64,000 nt of DNA. It comes from CAYHSR01 sp043821725. GTDB taxonomy: Bacteria > Patescibacteriota > Patescibacteriia > Magasanikbacterales > GWA2-37-8. The notes under the pieces are model-generated. The model was not told where the DNA came from. It saw nothing but the letters and a program-made list of their open reading frames with translations, and made no database searches. Of the stretch, positions 17,997 through 26,555 are shown one piece after another. Both the position numbers and the translations under genes were made by a program. How positions within the stretch are numbered: the first letter of the stretch is position 1; the number at the start of each line of letters is the position of its first letter. The stretch spans positions 62,001 through 126,000 of the forward strand of contig JBDRCM010000006.1 in assembly GCA_043821725.1 (NCBI GenBank). Direction: 5' to 3'.

Positions 17997-20072
17997 TTAC
18001 TTTAATTTTCCACTTATAATATCAACTGCCGCGCTTGCCGGAACTTCAGCATAATGGCCGAATTCCATTGTAGAGCTTGCGCGCCCTTGTGATAAGGATC
18101 GCAAAGTTGTGGTGTATCCGAACATAGTAGCCAGCGGAACAATGCATTTGACTGTCTTCATTTGTCCTCTATCTCCCATTTCTTGAATTTGAGCTCTGCG
18201 TGAATTAAGATCGCCAATAACATCACCCATATATTCTTCAGGCATTACAGCTTCAACTTTCATAATTGGCTCCAATATGATTGGATTGGCTTTTTTGCAT
18301 GCCGCTTGAAACGCCATTGATCCGGCCATTTTAAATGCCGCCTCAGAACTGTCAACTTCATGATAAGAACCGTCAAAACAAGTTGCCTTAACATCAACAA
18401 CCGGATAGCCGGCTTGTATTCCGCGATCAATTGCTTCCTTAATTCCTTTTTGAATTGCAGGCAGATATTCTTTTGGAACTATCCCGCCTTTAATGGCATC
18501 CACAAATTCAAATCCAACACCGCGATCCATTGGCTCAACTTTAAGCCAGCAATGACCATATTGTCCGCGACCACCGGACTGCTTTATGTATTTGCCTTCG
18601 CCTTCTGCGCTCATCTTTATTGTTTCTTTGTAAGCGACCTGCGGCTTGCCGACATTTGCCTGCACTTTAAATTCGCGCTTTAAACGATCAACAATAATAT
18701 CAAGATGAAGCTCGCCCATTCCGGAAATTATCGTCTGCAAAGTTTCCTCGTCAGTATGAACTTTAAAAGTTGGATCTTCTTCCATAAGCTTTTGTAATGA
18801 AAGCCCAATTCTCTCTTGATCGGATTTTGTCTGGGGTTCAATGGCAACTGATATAACTGGCTCCGGAAATGTCATTTTTTCAAGCACAATCAATTTATTT
18901 TCATCGCATAAAGTATCTCCTGTTCCGGTATTCTTTAAACCGATGGCAGCCGCAATGTCGCCGGCAAATACTTCAGTAACATCTTCACGGCTATTGGAAT
19001 GCATTCTCACGATTCTTCCAAGCCGTTCCTTTTTCTCGCTTATTGGATTGTAAACATAGGTGCCGGCTCCCACAGTTCCGGAATATACTCGGAAAAAGAT
19101 GAGCTTTCCAACAAACGGATCGGTTGCCACCTTAAAAGCCAGCGCGCTGAATGGAGCGTCATCGCTTGCCGGCCTGCTTTCTTCCTCTTCTGTGTCAGGA
19201 TTAATTCCTTTGACAGGCAAAAGGTCGGTTGGAGCGGGCAGATAAGCTACAACAGCGTCCAGCATCGGCTGTACTCCGATATTGCTGAGAGCAGATCCGC
19301 ACAGCACAGGAAAAAGATTTCCTTTTACTGTCATGATTCTTAATGCATCTTTTATTTCCTCCACAGTTAATTCTTTTCCTTCAAGATATTTATTCATGTA
19401 TTCATCATTAGCTTCAGCCACTTTTTCAATCATTTCATCTCTATATTTTTTTACTTGCTCAATCATGTCTGTTGGAATTTCAATTTCAATGACATTTTCA
19501 CCATGCTGGCCTTCAAATTTATATGCCTTTTGACCAATCAAATCAATCAACCCTTTAAAAGTGCCTTCAGCGCCAATCGGCAATTGAACGGCCAGAGCAT
19601 TTTTTGAAAGACGCTCGCGGATGGAACTTAAACTCGCGTAAAAGTCAGCTCCCATTTTATCCATTTTGTTAATAAATGCAAAACGAGGCACATTGTATTT
19701 GTCGGCCTGATGCCACACTGTCTCAGATTGCGGTTCAACTCCTTGAGAACCGTCAAAAACAGCTACAGCGCCATCCAATACGCGCAAGGATCTTTCAACT
19801 TCCACTGTAAAATCCACATGTCCCGGCGTATCTATAATGTTTATGCGATGATCTTTCCAAAAACACGTAGTTGCCGCTGAAGTGATTGTAATTCCTCGCT
19901 CGCGCTCCTGCTCCATCCAATCCATCTCGGCCTCGCCTTGATGAACTTCGCCCATTTTGTGTTTTTTACCTGTATAGAAAAGCACGCGCTCGGTAGTTGT
20001 TGTTTTGCCGGCGTCAATATGGGCCATGATCCCTATATTACGAGTGTTTTCCAATGAATATTCTCTTGGCAT
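17997..20072 (-). CDS. fusA: Elongation factor G
   Basis: GTPase that drives ribosomal translocation. From the ATG at 20072 it has 691 residues, the family length, beginning MPREYSLENTRNIGIMAHID. The G1 loop AHIDAGKTT is at 17-25, DTPGH near 81 and NKMD near 135. Domain IV has GGRGQYGHCW and the end AVDIISGKLK. The frame is open up to 20180 inside rpsG, but the chosen start lies 16 nt after the rpsG stop. tuf, normally next, is 8 kb away. Confidence 0.97.
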   Translation of the reverse strand: MPREYSLENTRNIGIMAHIDAGKTTTTERVLFYTGKKHKMGEVHQGEAEMDWMEQERERGITITSAATTCFWKDHRINIIDTPGHVDFTVEVERSLRVLDGAVAVFDGSQGVEPQSETVWHQADKYNVPRFAFINKMDKMGADFYASLSSIRERLSKNALAVQLPIGAEGTFKGLIDLIGQKAYKFEGQHGENVIEIEIPTDMIEQVKKYRDEMIEKVAEANDEYMNKYLEGKELTVEEIKDALRIMTVKGNLFPVLCGSALSNIGVQPMLDAVVAYLPAPTDLLPVKGINPDTEEEESRPASDDAPFSALAFKVATDPFVGKLIFFRVYSGTVGAGTYVYNPISEKKERLGRIVRMHSNSREDVTEVFAGDIAAAIGLKNTGTGDTLCDENKLIVLEKMTFPEPVISVAIEPQTKSDQERIGLSLQKLMEEDPTFKVHTDEETLQTIISGMGELHLDIIVDRLKREFKVQANVGKPQVAYKETIKMSAEGEGKYIKQSGGRGQYGHCWLKVEPMDRGVGFEFVDAIKGGIVPKEYLPAIQKGIKEAIDRGIQAGYPVVDVKATCFDGSYHEVDSSEAAFKMAGSMAFQAACKKANPIILEPIMKVEAVMPEEYMGDVIGDLNSRRAQIQEMGDRGQMKTVKCIVPLATMFGYTTTLRSLSQGRASSTMEFGHYAEVPASAAVDIISGKLK

Positions 20073-20088
20073 ATTAATGCTTTTATTG

Positions 20089-20598
20089 TTATTTTTTCTT
20101 TTTTCTAAATCTGGCAAAATGGGCAAATGCCTTATTGGCTTCAGCCATGCGATGTATATCATCCCTCTTTTTAATTGCATCGCCCAAATTCTGCACGCTT
20201 TCCTGCAGTATGTCAGCCAGCTTATCGCTCATTGTCCTGCCTTTTTTGGCTTTTGCCGCCCCAATTATCCAGCGGAAAGCCAAAGCTTGCTGTCGTTTTG
20301 AACTAACCGGAATAGGCACCTGATAGTTGGCGCCACCCACCCTTCTTGACCTTACTTCAACCTGTGGAGAGACATTTTTAACTGCTTCCTCAAAAATCTT
20401 AAGCGGATCTTTTTTTGTTTCACCCTCTCCTTTTGCCTCAGCCCCTATTTTTTCCAAGGCCTTATAGACAACCGACTGAGCGATTGTCTTCTTGCCGTCC
20501 TTCATTACATAATTAATGAATTTAGCCAGTTGCTCACTGCTGTACTTTGCCTCAGCCGGCAATTTTCTGGTTAAATCCTTGTTTTTTTTACCTCTCAT
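20089..20598 (-). CDS. rpsG: Ribosomal protein S7
   Basis: Small-subunit protein S7, which nucleates the 30S head. It has 169 residues, somewhat longer than the common 156, because of a short Lys/Glu insert near residue 60. KFINYVMKDGKKTIAQ and VSPQVEVRSRRVGGANYQVPIPV are the family signatures, and the end NKAFAHFARFRKKKK is normal. Second gene of the rpsL-rpsG-fusA transcript. Confidence 0.97.
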   Translation of the reverse strand: MRGKKNKDLTRKLPAEAKYSSEQLAKFINYVMKDGKKTIAQSVVYKALEKIGAEAKGEGETKKDPLKIFEEAVKNVSPQVEVRSRRVGGANYQVPIPVSSKRQQALAFRWIIGAAKAKKGRTMSDKLADILQESVQNLGDAIKKRDDIHRMAEANKAFAHFARFRKKKK

Positions 20599-20614
20599 AG
20601 TATCAAGATGTTAA

Positions 20615-21043
20615 TTATTGCTTGGCTTCTTTGGGCTTTTTAGCGCCGTACAAGCTTCGACCACGTCTTCGCCCTTCCACCCCTTGGGCATCATAAACTC
20701 CGCGCACAACATGATAGCGCACACCCGGAAGATCACGTACTTTTCCACCGCGAAGCATTACTATTGAATGTTCCTGCAAATTGTGTCCCTCACCCGGAAT
20801 ATATGCGATCACTTCCATTCCATTGGATAATCTTACTTTTGCCACCTTGCGCAAAGCGGAATTCGGCTTTTTTGGAGTTGTTGTATAAACCTTAGTACAA
20901 ACTCCGCGCTTGAAAGTAGCGCCTTTGCGCAATATTGTTTTCTTGCGATGAAGAGTATCCAGAGTAAACTGCAGTGCCGGCACCTTGCTCTTTTTTACTT
21001 TTGATTGCCTTGGCTTGCGCACGAGCTGATTTATTGTAGGCAT
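20615..21043 (-). CDS. rpsL: Ribosomal protein S12
   Basis: Small-subunit decoding-site protein S12. It has 142 residues. The start MPTINQLVRKPRQ and the streptomycin-site segments TTPKKPNSALRKVAKVRL and GGKVRDLPGVRYHVVRGVYD are present with the usual lysines. First gene of the str operon, read from the consensus promoter at 21213-21241 through a ~160-nt leader. Confidence 0.98.
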   Translation of the reverse strand: MPTINQLVRKPRQSKVKKSKVPALQFTLDTLHRKKTILRKGATFKRGVCTKVYTTTPKKPNSALRKVAKVRLSNGMEVIAYIPGEGHNLQEHSIVMLRGGKVRDLPGVRYHVVRGVYDAQGVEGRRRGRSLYGAKKPKEAKQ

Positions 21044-21212
21044 AATGTCCTATAAATTATTTAATATGCTTTGTAATTACAGACGCGAATTTTTTAAGCG
21101 CCTGATTTTGTAATAAAAAACTGACCTTTTACAATCAGCCACGATTTTTTAAGGTTTTACCCGTTCCCAGCCATATTATTATGAGCAAGGGCGGATTTAA
21201 TATTCTGACAAA

Positions 21213-21241
21213 ATTATACGATAATTTAGCAAGTGTGTCAA
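21213..21241 (-). promoter_or_regulatory. Consensus promoter of rpsL-rpsG-fusA
   Basis: The minus strand reads TTGACA, exactly 17 nt, TATAAT. The predicted start is near 21206, giving a leader of about 160 nt before rpsL. The leader shows no strong terminator. The rest of the 425-nt gap (21044-21468) holds this promoter and the divergent one at 21400-21428. Confidence 0.88.
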
Positions 21242-21399
21242 TGGTACCTGTGGATTTCTTTGCAGGCTTGGCATGATCAGGACAAAAAACACAAAATTAT
21301 TTCAAAGAATTCCACCGCCCTTGCCACATATCTTTCATGGTATCTGCTATAATAATATCCTCAATAATAGTGACAGAATATGGCTTTTTTAATCTTAAC

Positions 21400-21428
21400 T
21401 TGACAAACCATAGATTTTATGATATAAT
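21400..21428 (+). promoter_or_regulatory. Consensus promoter of the AbiE-like pair
   Basis: TTGACA, exactly 17 nt, TATAAT; the start codon follows about 34 nt after the predicted transcription start. It is divergent from the str promoter about 160 bp away. Confidence 0.85.
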
Positions 21429-21468
21429 AATGTTAACAAATATGATAACTTTCTCCAATCATTAAAAT

Positions 21469-22152
21469 ATGGACAATATAGAATTAGACAAGTTGGTTTC
21501 TGAATTGCAAATATCAAAAGATCAAATATTGCGTGAGGAAGCAGAAATGTTATTTTTAGATCAGCTTGGAAAAAATAGAATATCTTCAAAACTGGTTTTT
21601 TATGGTGGAACTGCTTTGCGGTTAGCATATAATTCCCCCCGTTTCTCTGAAGACATAGATTTACTAATGATTGGCAATGTATCACTATCAGAGCTTAAAA
21701 TTTTTTTGAACACAATTCTTAAAAAGAACGATAATTGGAAGTTGATTGATATAAAGAACAAGCGCCAGATATTATTTGCCTTGATAAATATCAAAGATGA
21801 AAAATTAAAACATAATTTTTCAATTAAGATAGAGATTCATAAACCCAAGAAAAAAATAGATGTTGAATATAATTTGGCCTCAATCCAGAGCCCAACAAGT
21901 ATAGCTCAACCCCTGTTATTAGTACCGAGCATAGAAGCAATGAAAGAATTAAAAATAGCAACAATTAAAGACAAAAAAAAAGCGCGAGATATATTTGATT
22001 TATGGTTCATCTTCCAAAAAATGCGAGAACCCTTTGTTATAGGGCAAAAAGTTAAATACAAAGAAAATGAGTTTAAAAATGAATTACAAGTTTTTTTACC
22101 CAAAAAATATTATCCGCTAGTAAAACAATTGTATGAACAAGTTAGTGAGTAG
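21469..22152 (+). CDS. AbiEii/AbiGii-type nucleotidyltransferase toxin
   Basis: Predicted toxin of a type IV toxin-antitoxin system, 227 residues. Members of this family are nucleotidyltransferases, some of which modify tRNA. The core motif is clear: FYGGTALRLAY followed by RFSEDIDLL, giving the catalytic GG-x(n)-D-x-D arrangement at about residues 44-65. DKKKARDIFDLWF near residue 170 matches the conserved K...RDxxDLW segment. It precedes and overlaps its putative antitoxin by 20 nt, the reverse of the usual antitoxin-first order. The strong promoter at 21400 drives both. Confidence 0.88.
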   Translation: MDNIELDKLVSELQISKDQILREEAEMLFLDQLGKNRISSKLVFYGGTALRLAYNSPRFSEDIDLLMIGNVSLSELKIFLNTILKKNDNWKLIDIKNKRQILFALINIKDEKLKHNFSIKIEIHKPKKKIDVEYNLASIQSPTSIAQPLLLVPSIEAMKELKIATIKDKKKARDIFDLWFIFQKMREPFVIGQKVKYKENEFKNELQVFLPKKYYPLVKQLYEQVSE

Positions 22153-22708
22153 AATAAAAAGGATACCGAGAATAACCTTTAATTATAATGACTTAAAAAA
22201 AATTACCGATCTTGAGGACGGTAGTTTGCGAGTCGCTGTTTTTCGGTTGATAAAAAGCGGAGCAATAACAAGAATAAGCAAAGGTATTTATACTACTGAT
22301 ATTTCTAAAGTTGATTGGGAAATCTTTGCTGTCCAGAATTATGAACCCAGCTACCTTTCTTTTGAATGGGTGTTGGGCAAATATGGTGTGTTGAGTCAAA
22401 AGCCATATAATTTAACTTTGGCGACTAGTAGACAAACTAAGATAATTAATACAGTTCATAATATTATTTCCTATCATCATCTACAAACAAAAATGTATTG
22501 GGGTTATGTAAAAAAGAATGGGTATCTGGAAGCAGACTTGGAAAAGGCGTGGCTAGATTTGGCATATTTATCTTTAAATGGCTATACAAAGTTTGATTGC
22601 CAAGAAATGAATTTATCTTTGCTGAATAAAAATAAAATAAAAAAATATTTAAAAAAAATAGGGATAAAAAAATTATCCAATTTGGTTTTAAGCACAGGAA
22701 TGATTTAG
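22133..22708 (+). CDS. AbiEi-type antitoxin / wHTH regulator
   Basis: Likely antitoxin partner of the preceding gene, 191 residues. The N-terminal ~60 residues form a winged helix-turn-helix pattern (FNYNDLKKIT, LRVAVFRLIKSGAITRISKGIYTT), as in AbiEi proteins, which bind their own promoter. The middle LSFEWVLGKYGVLSQKPYNLTLATSR is typical of the family's C-terminal domain. The start at 22133 lies inside the toxin gene, suggesting translational coupling. Family assignment is by motif only. Confidence 0.8.
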   Translation: MNKLVSRIKRIPRITFNYNDLKKITDLEDGSLRVAVFRLIKSGAITRISKGIYTTDISKVDWEIFAVQNYEPSYLSFEWVLGKYGVLSQKPYNLTLATSRQTKIINTVHNIISYHHLQTKMYWGYVKKNGYLEADLEKAWLDLAYLSLNGYTKFDCQEMNLSLLNKNKIKKYLKKIGIKKLSNLVLSTGMI

Positions 22709-22786
22709 GTTCAACAGATATCCGCACGCTTGACATAAAGCCATTATAGTGTAAATGTAGTATAAAATGAGACAATGGAGAAGATC

Positions 22787-23224
22787 ATGAAAAGATACAG
22801 AGTGATTTCGCTTTTGATGCTGTTCACACTTTCACCCGCCTGCGCGCGCAAGCAGGTGCTCAGATCCGAATTGGTTCGCGTAGAAATCCGTGCAAAAGGC
22901 GCAAGCAATTCTAGTAGAGAAAGCCTACTTAAGGCCATTACCTTCAGTGGCTTGATGATCAGCGTCCACAAGACCGAAAGCTTGCAGGGCGTGAGCAAGC
23001 TCAGCAAGAAGGCCACTTCGCGGATGCTGTTCAACCAGTGGTCCGAGTGCATTATCGGATCTGACAATGATCAGCTTATCCTAATGCTCAGGCGATATAA
23101 GTATGAATTCGGAATTGAATTGTGGTATCTCAACAAAGCAGTGTATCCCACAAAAAAAATGGCACGTCAAACATTGAGACACTTCATCAAAGCAGATGCC
23201 TCTGAACTTCTGTGCTTCAAGTAG
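22787..23224 (+). CDS. Small exported protein of unknown function
   Basis: I do not recognise this 145-residue protein. It begins with a short basic segment and a hydrophobic stretch (MKRYRVISLLMLFTLSPAC), which looks like a signal peptide; the Cys could be lipidated, but the lipobox is poor. I chose ATG 22787 over 22775 because GGAG lies 6 nt before it. Its base composition looks more GC-rich than the neighbouring toxin genes, a sign of different origin. TTGACA at 22730 may be its -35, with no convincing -10. A terminator follows at 23262. Confidence 0.65.
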   Translation: MKRYRVISLLMLFTLSPACARKQVLRSELVRVEIRAKGASNSSRESLLKAITFSGLMISVHKTESLQGVSKLSKKATSRMLFNQWSECIIGSDNDQLILMLRRYKYEFGIELWYLNKAVYPTKKMARQTLRHFIKADASELLCFK

Positions 23225-23261
23225 CACCTCCCCCCGGAGTCGAACACATCGACTGCCCCGT

Positions 23262-23309
23262 AGCAACCCCGGTCTTTCCGACTGCCGACAAGGGTTGCTT
23301 CATTTTTTA
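23262..23309 (+). terminator. Terminator after the 22787 gene
   Basis: AGCAACCC and GGGTTGCT pair across a ~22-nt loop and are followed by TCATTTTTTAT. Confidence 0.7.
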
Positions 23310-23395
23310 TAATCCGCGTTTGCGCTTTGCGCGATAATGCCGTATCATAATATACAACATTTGATATTGAATCTGATGACATAAATATCTAATAC

Positions 23396-23630
23396 GGGTC
23401 TGTCGCCAAATGTGCTTTCGTAGCGAAATTGATAAATTATGAGACAAAATTGTTGATAATTCCATAGTTATCTTCGCTCGCTCGGAAAAGAAAAATTATC
23501 ATTTTTCTTCTCTCTCGCTTCGCTTGATAAAAAATTTTGAGGCCTATCTGTAAGATAAGCCAAGAAATTTTGAAACGATTTTGGCCATAATTTATTAATT
23601 GCAGTAGAAATGGTATTTGGTGGCAGACCC
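23396..23630. mobile_element. MITE copy 2 (235 bp, longest)
   Basis: The terminal inverted repeats GGGTCTGTCGCCAAAT and ATTTGGTGGCAGACCC are bounded by AATAC on both sides (23391-23395 and 23631-23635). It is in the opposite orientation to copies 1 and 3 and contains their sequence plus a ~150-bp centre. The centre holds an AT-rich hairpin between CTCGCTCGG and CTTCGCTTG, also seen in the tail of the repeat at 26556. No transposase is encoded. It ends 55 bp before rmuC. Confidence 0.88.
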
Positions 23631-23685
23631 AATACGCACATCATCAGCCATAAGTCCACATTAAATTAATTGCTAACCCACTAAT

Positions 23686-24801
23686 ATGCAACTACTGCTA
23701 ACTTTTATTTTCTGCGCTCTATCGCTCGCCGTACTTGCGGCATTGTATCTTTTTTATAAAAAAATATCAGCTTCCCAAAAGTCGCCTGACTCAGACCAGC
23801 ACTTGTTCGTAATGCTACAAAATCAAATTCAGGAAACAAACAGATTGATTGACCAAAAAATGAATGAAACAAACAAAACAATGAATGATACGCGCCACAA
23901 CCTCAACCAAACAATACAGGATCAGTTCGGGCAAAGCGCCAAGTTTATCAGAGGAATAACCGAGCAGAGCAACAAAATGATTGTTGACATAACTGAAAAA
24001 TTAACCAGCTTGGATAAAACCAATCAACAGGTCATTGGATTTTCCGAACAATTGAACAACTTGGAAAAAGTTTTAACAAGCCAAAAAACGCGTGGTAATC
24101 TTGGCGAAGCCGGACTTCAGCTTGTTTTGGAAAACATACTTCCGCCGGGCGCTTATAAATCCCAATACCAATTTGAAGACGGCGACATTGTGGACGCGGT
24201 CATAATAACAAAGGAAGGCATGATTCCGATTGATGCAAAATTCTCACTTACTAACTACCAGCGCTTGTTCGACGAAAAAGACGAGCGCAGGCGCGTTGAA
24301 TTGGAAAAAGAATTTAAAAATGATTTAAAAAAGCGCATTGATGAAACATCCAAGTATATAAAACCAAAATACGGAACAATGGAATTTGCTTTTATGTTCA
24401 TTCCGGCTGAAGCAATTTATTATGACTTGCTTGTAAATCAAGTTGGCGCCATAAAAAGCAACACACGCAATATGATTGATTATGCTTTTACTGAAAAAAA
24501 AGTCATCATTGTTTCGCCAACCACATTTTCCGCTTATTTGCAGACAGTGCTTCAGGGACTAAGGGCTTTCAAAATTGAAGAAAGCGCCAAAGAAATCCGC
24601 GAAAATGTGCAAAAACTGGGTAAGCACATTATTACCTATGAAGATTTCATGAAAAAGCTGGGCTCCAGCATAGGAACATCGGTCAATCATTATAATCATG
24701 CTTACAAAGAGCTTGCTAAAATAGACAAAGATGTGGTGCGCATTACTCAAGGAGAGCGCGCCATTGAACCGGAGCTGATTGAAAAACCTGCGGTTGAATA
24801 A
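23686..24801 (+). CDS. rmuC: RmuC-family DNA recombination protein
   Basis: RmuC limits inversions and recombination at repeats in E. coli and carries a nuclease-like fold. The protein has 371 residues. A single N-terminal membrane helix (about 3-24) is followed by a long coiled coil (about 45-130) and then the conserved domain: QKTRGNLGEAGLQLVLENILPPG, PIDAKFSLTNYQRL, FAFMFIPAEAIYYDLL and VSPTTFSAYLQTVLQGL. The acidic and lysine residues of the D...DxK nuclease-like motif are in the DAVIITKEG-PIDAK segment. Confidence 0.93.
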   Translation: MQLLLTFIFCALSLAVLAALYLFYKKISASQKSPDSDQHLFVMLQNQIQETNRLIDQKMNETNKTMNDTRHNLNQTIQDQFGQSAKFIRGITEQSNKMIVDITEKLTSLDKTNQQVIGFSEQLNNLEKVLTSQKTRGNLGEAGLQLVLENILPPGAYKSQYQFEDGDIVDAVIITKEGMIPIDAKFSLTNYQRLFDEKDERRRVELEKEFKNDLKKRIDETSKYIKPKYGTMEFAFMFIPAEAIYYDLLVNQVGAIKSNTRNMIDYAFTEKKVIIVSPTTFSAYLQTVLQGLRAFKIEESAKEIRENVQKLGKHIITYEDFMKKLGSSIGTSVNHYNHAYKELAKIDKDVVRITQGERAIEPELIEKPAVE

Positions 24802-24972
24802 AAACACTCAGCTATTTTTTTTACATGTCGTTCTGGGGGGCACACCTGTGGTTCCCGAACGAATTAAAGGATCCCTCCGGGAAGTGAATTTAAATTTGTT
24901 ATTTCGCCAGTAATTTAATGTTAAGTTGTATAACTAACAATGAGTTCTAACAAAAAAATACTAATAAATAAT

Positions 24973-25002
24973 AAAAGACCCCCTTTTGTAAGGAGATCTT
25001 TT
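24973..25002 (-). terminator. Terminator of the 25035 gene
   Basis: On the minus strand AAAAGATCTCCTT pairs with AAGGGGGTCTTTT (two wobbles) and is followed by ATTATTTATT. It lies 33 nt after the stop and could also serve rmuC from the other side. Confidence 0.75.
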
Positions 25003-25034
25003 GCTCGGGTAAATTTGCTATAATAATGACTTTT

Positions 25035-25523
25035 TTAGACGCTTGAGCGTAAATCCTCAACCCTTTTATCACCGCCTCTATCTTCATCATTTTTTTGTTG
25101 AATCATGCTCCACGCCGACCTGACAATCTGTTCGCGCCCTTTAACATCGACTGCAGAACCGCGAATATCACCACCTAACTCATCCGGTGACACATTAATC
25201 AAATCCTCATACTCACCTTTTTTCGGCAATGAATTATCTATTTTTGAATCCACATTATAGAATATTTTATAACCAGCAGGACCTTGCGGCTCGGCTAAAA
25301 TAATTACGAGATGCTGTTTGCCTGTAAAATCAATTATTTTGAAACCTCCGCGTGAATTTTTTATTGTTACGCCCAGATCTTTTTTTAGCTGATCGTACAT
25401 TTTTCGTACTGTTTCAGGATCATCATCAAAATCCAAAACTCCTCCATCCTCTAATTTATCTTCAGGTCCTAAACCCAATACATTCTTGGCTTTTTCTGCA
25501 AAGTCAGAATTTAATTCTGGCAT
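25035..25523 (-). CDS. Conserved-looking hypothetical protein
   Basis: Unrecognised soluble protein of 162 residues. The N-terminal third is acidic (LEDGGVLDFDDDPETVRKMYDQL), and the middle looks like an alpha/beta domain with strands FKIIDFTGKQHLVIILAE and YKIFYNV. There is no signal peptide or membrane segment. It stands alone with its own terminator between rmuC and tRNA-Arg. The function is unknown. Confidence 0.65.
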   Translation of the reverse strand: MPELNSDFAEKAKNVLGLGPEDKLEDGGVLDFDDDPETVRKMYDQLKKDLGVTIKNSRGGFKIIDFTGKQHLVIILAEPQGPAGYKIFYNVDSKIDNSLPKKGEYEDLINVSPDELGGDIRGSAVDVKGREQIVRSAWSMIQQKNDEDRGGDKRVEDLRSSV

Positions 25524-25652
25524 AGTATTATATTAAGAATAATAATATTTTAAATTATACCAAAATCCACTTAATTGGTCAATACGATTCAATTAAAAAA
25601 TCATGTAAAAATACTTGAAAATTAATTGTTATTATGATATAAAGCTCATAGC

Positions 25653-25724
25653 GACCCTGTAGTTAAATGGATATAACGAGAACCTCCTAAGTTCTAGTTC
25701 CAGGTTCGATTCCTGGTGGGGTCA
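25653..25724 (+). tRNA. tRNA-Arg (anticodon CCT)
   Basis: A 72-nt cloverleaf: acceptor GACCCTG/TGGGGTC (with G-T pairs), D stem GTTA/TAAC, anticodon stem AGAAC/GTTCT with loop CTCCTAA, and T arm CCAGG-TTCGATT-CCTGG. CCT reads the rare Arg codon AGG. CCA is not encoded. Confidence 0.93.
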
Positions 25725-25772
25725 CTAAAACAAGCTTCGTAAATCTAAACCTGTTAATCCGCAAAAACTATC

Positions 25773-26015
25773 TCATCTCTTAATTGTCTTCTTTGTTCGC
25801 ACTTGCTTTAATAATTTCTTCAAATAAACAGGATCAGATATTAGCTCTAAATCATGAATTAAAACATCAAACTGATCCTTTGACAAAAAAAATCCAAGCG
25901 TATCTTTGCCTCTCAAAATTCGCGTAATCCCACGCAAATGGCGTGAAGGGCTTTTTTGCAATTCTTTAATATTCACCACATACTCATTTTGAATTGATTT
26001 TAATGTTTTAAGCAT
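25773..26015 (-). CDS. Solo antitoxin-like protein (Phd/RelB type)
   Basis: Small protein of 80 residues. The pattern VNIKELQKSPSRHLRGITRILRGKDTLGFFLSKDQFDVLIHDLE matches a Phd/YefM-type N-terminal fold (Ser/Arg-rich start, 'GFFLS' strand, then helix). No toxin gene is adjacent on either side, so it may be an orphan antitoxin or a stand-alone repressor. A perfect palindrome overlaps its -10 box (26024-26041), consistent with autoregulation. Confidence 0.7.
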   Translation of the reverse strand: MLKTLKSIQNEYVVNIKELQKSPSRHLRGITRILRGKDTLGFFLSKDQFDVLIHDLELISDPVYLKKLLKQVRTKKTIKR

Positions 26016-26023
26016 ATTTGTTA

Positions 26024-26062
26024 TATATACAATAGTATATACCTCTTCAAAATTATAGTCAA
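26024..26062 (-). promoter_or_regulatory. Promoter with overlapping palindromic operator
   Basis: The minus strand reads TTGACT (26057-26062), 17 nt, TATACT (26034-26039). The palindrome TATATAC-AATA-GTATATA (26024-26041) covers the -10 box, the usual place for a repressor site of an autoregulated antitoxin gene. Confidence 0.78.
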
Positions 26063-26202
26063 GCTTATGCTAAGCTATCATATATCTTAATTCAATCAAT
26101 TACTCACTTTAACCGACTTTACATGTCCCAATAGTTAATGATATTGTTACTATCTATTAAAATCGCGCTATAAATTAGTGCATAATTCGTCTTGGAGGTT
26201 AG

Positions 26203-26421
26203 ATGTCAACGACAACTAACAGCGTAAAAATCGAAAATCTGAGGATATGTATCAATATAGTTCCGGTCACGAGTTTGATCGAACTGTATAAAGATGGTAA
26301 AATCTCAGAACTGAAACTGGAGTTTGAAAGAGACTCAGCCGGCAACATCATTTATACAGATAGCTTTATGGCAGACTACTGCGACATTCTCGCCGGTTTC
26401 GGCATACAGGGGCTGATTTAA
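26203..26421 (+). CDS. Small protein of unknown function
   Basis: A 72-residue protein without recognised family, signal peptide or membrane helix. GGAGG lies 4 nt before the ATG, a much stronger ribosome site than most genes here have. A possible promoter, TTGTTA and TATAAA, lies 40-70 nt upstream. A terminator at 26505 ends the unit. The sequence reads like a compact beta-alpha protein (SVKIENLRICINIVPV, ISELKLEFERD). Confidence 0.6.
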   Translation: MSTTTNSVKIENLRICINIVPVTSLIELYKDGKISELKLEFERDSAGNIIYTDSFMADYCDILAGFGIQGLI

Positions 26422-26504
26422 ATCTGATTTTTGCATTGCTCAAAGTCCAGGCCCTCCATGCTCGTGCGTTGTTAACGGCTCAAACACGGATGGGCAACAT
26501 TATC

Positions 26505-26529
26505 CACTCTATTGAGGAGTGTTTTTTTA
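26505..26529 (+). terminator. Terminator after the 26203 gene
   Basis: CACTC and GAGTG flank a 7-nt loop and are followed by a run of seven T. The stem is short, but the T run is good. Confidence 0.7.
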
Positions 26530-26555
26530 TCACAATTATAGCTAATGGGGATGCG

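Noticed and set aside
24824..24886. A 20-codon frame in GC-rich sequence with TCGTTC/GAACGA ends
   Set aside because: No ribosome site or promoter; the sequence looks like hairpins of an old element, but no second copy was found in the window.
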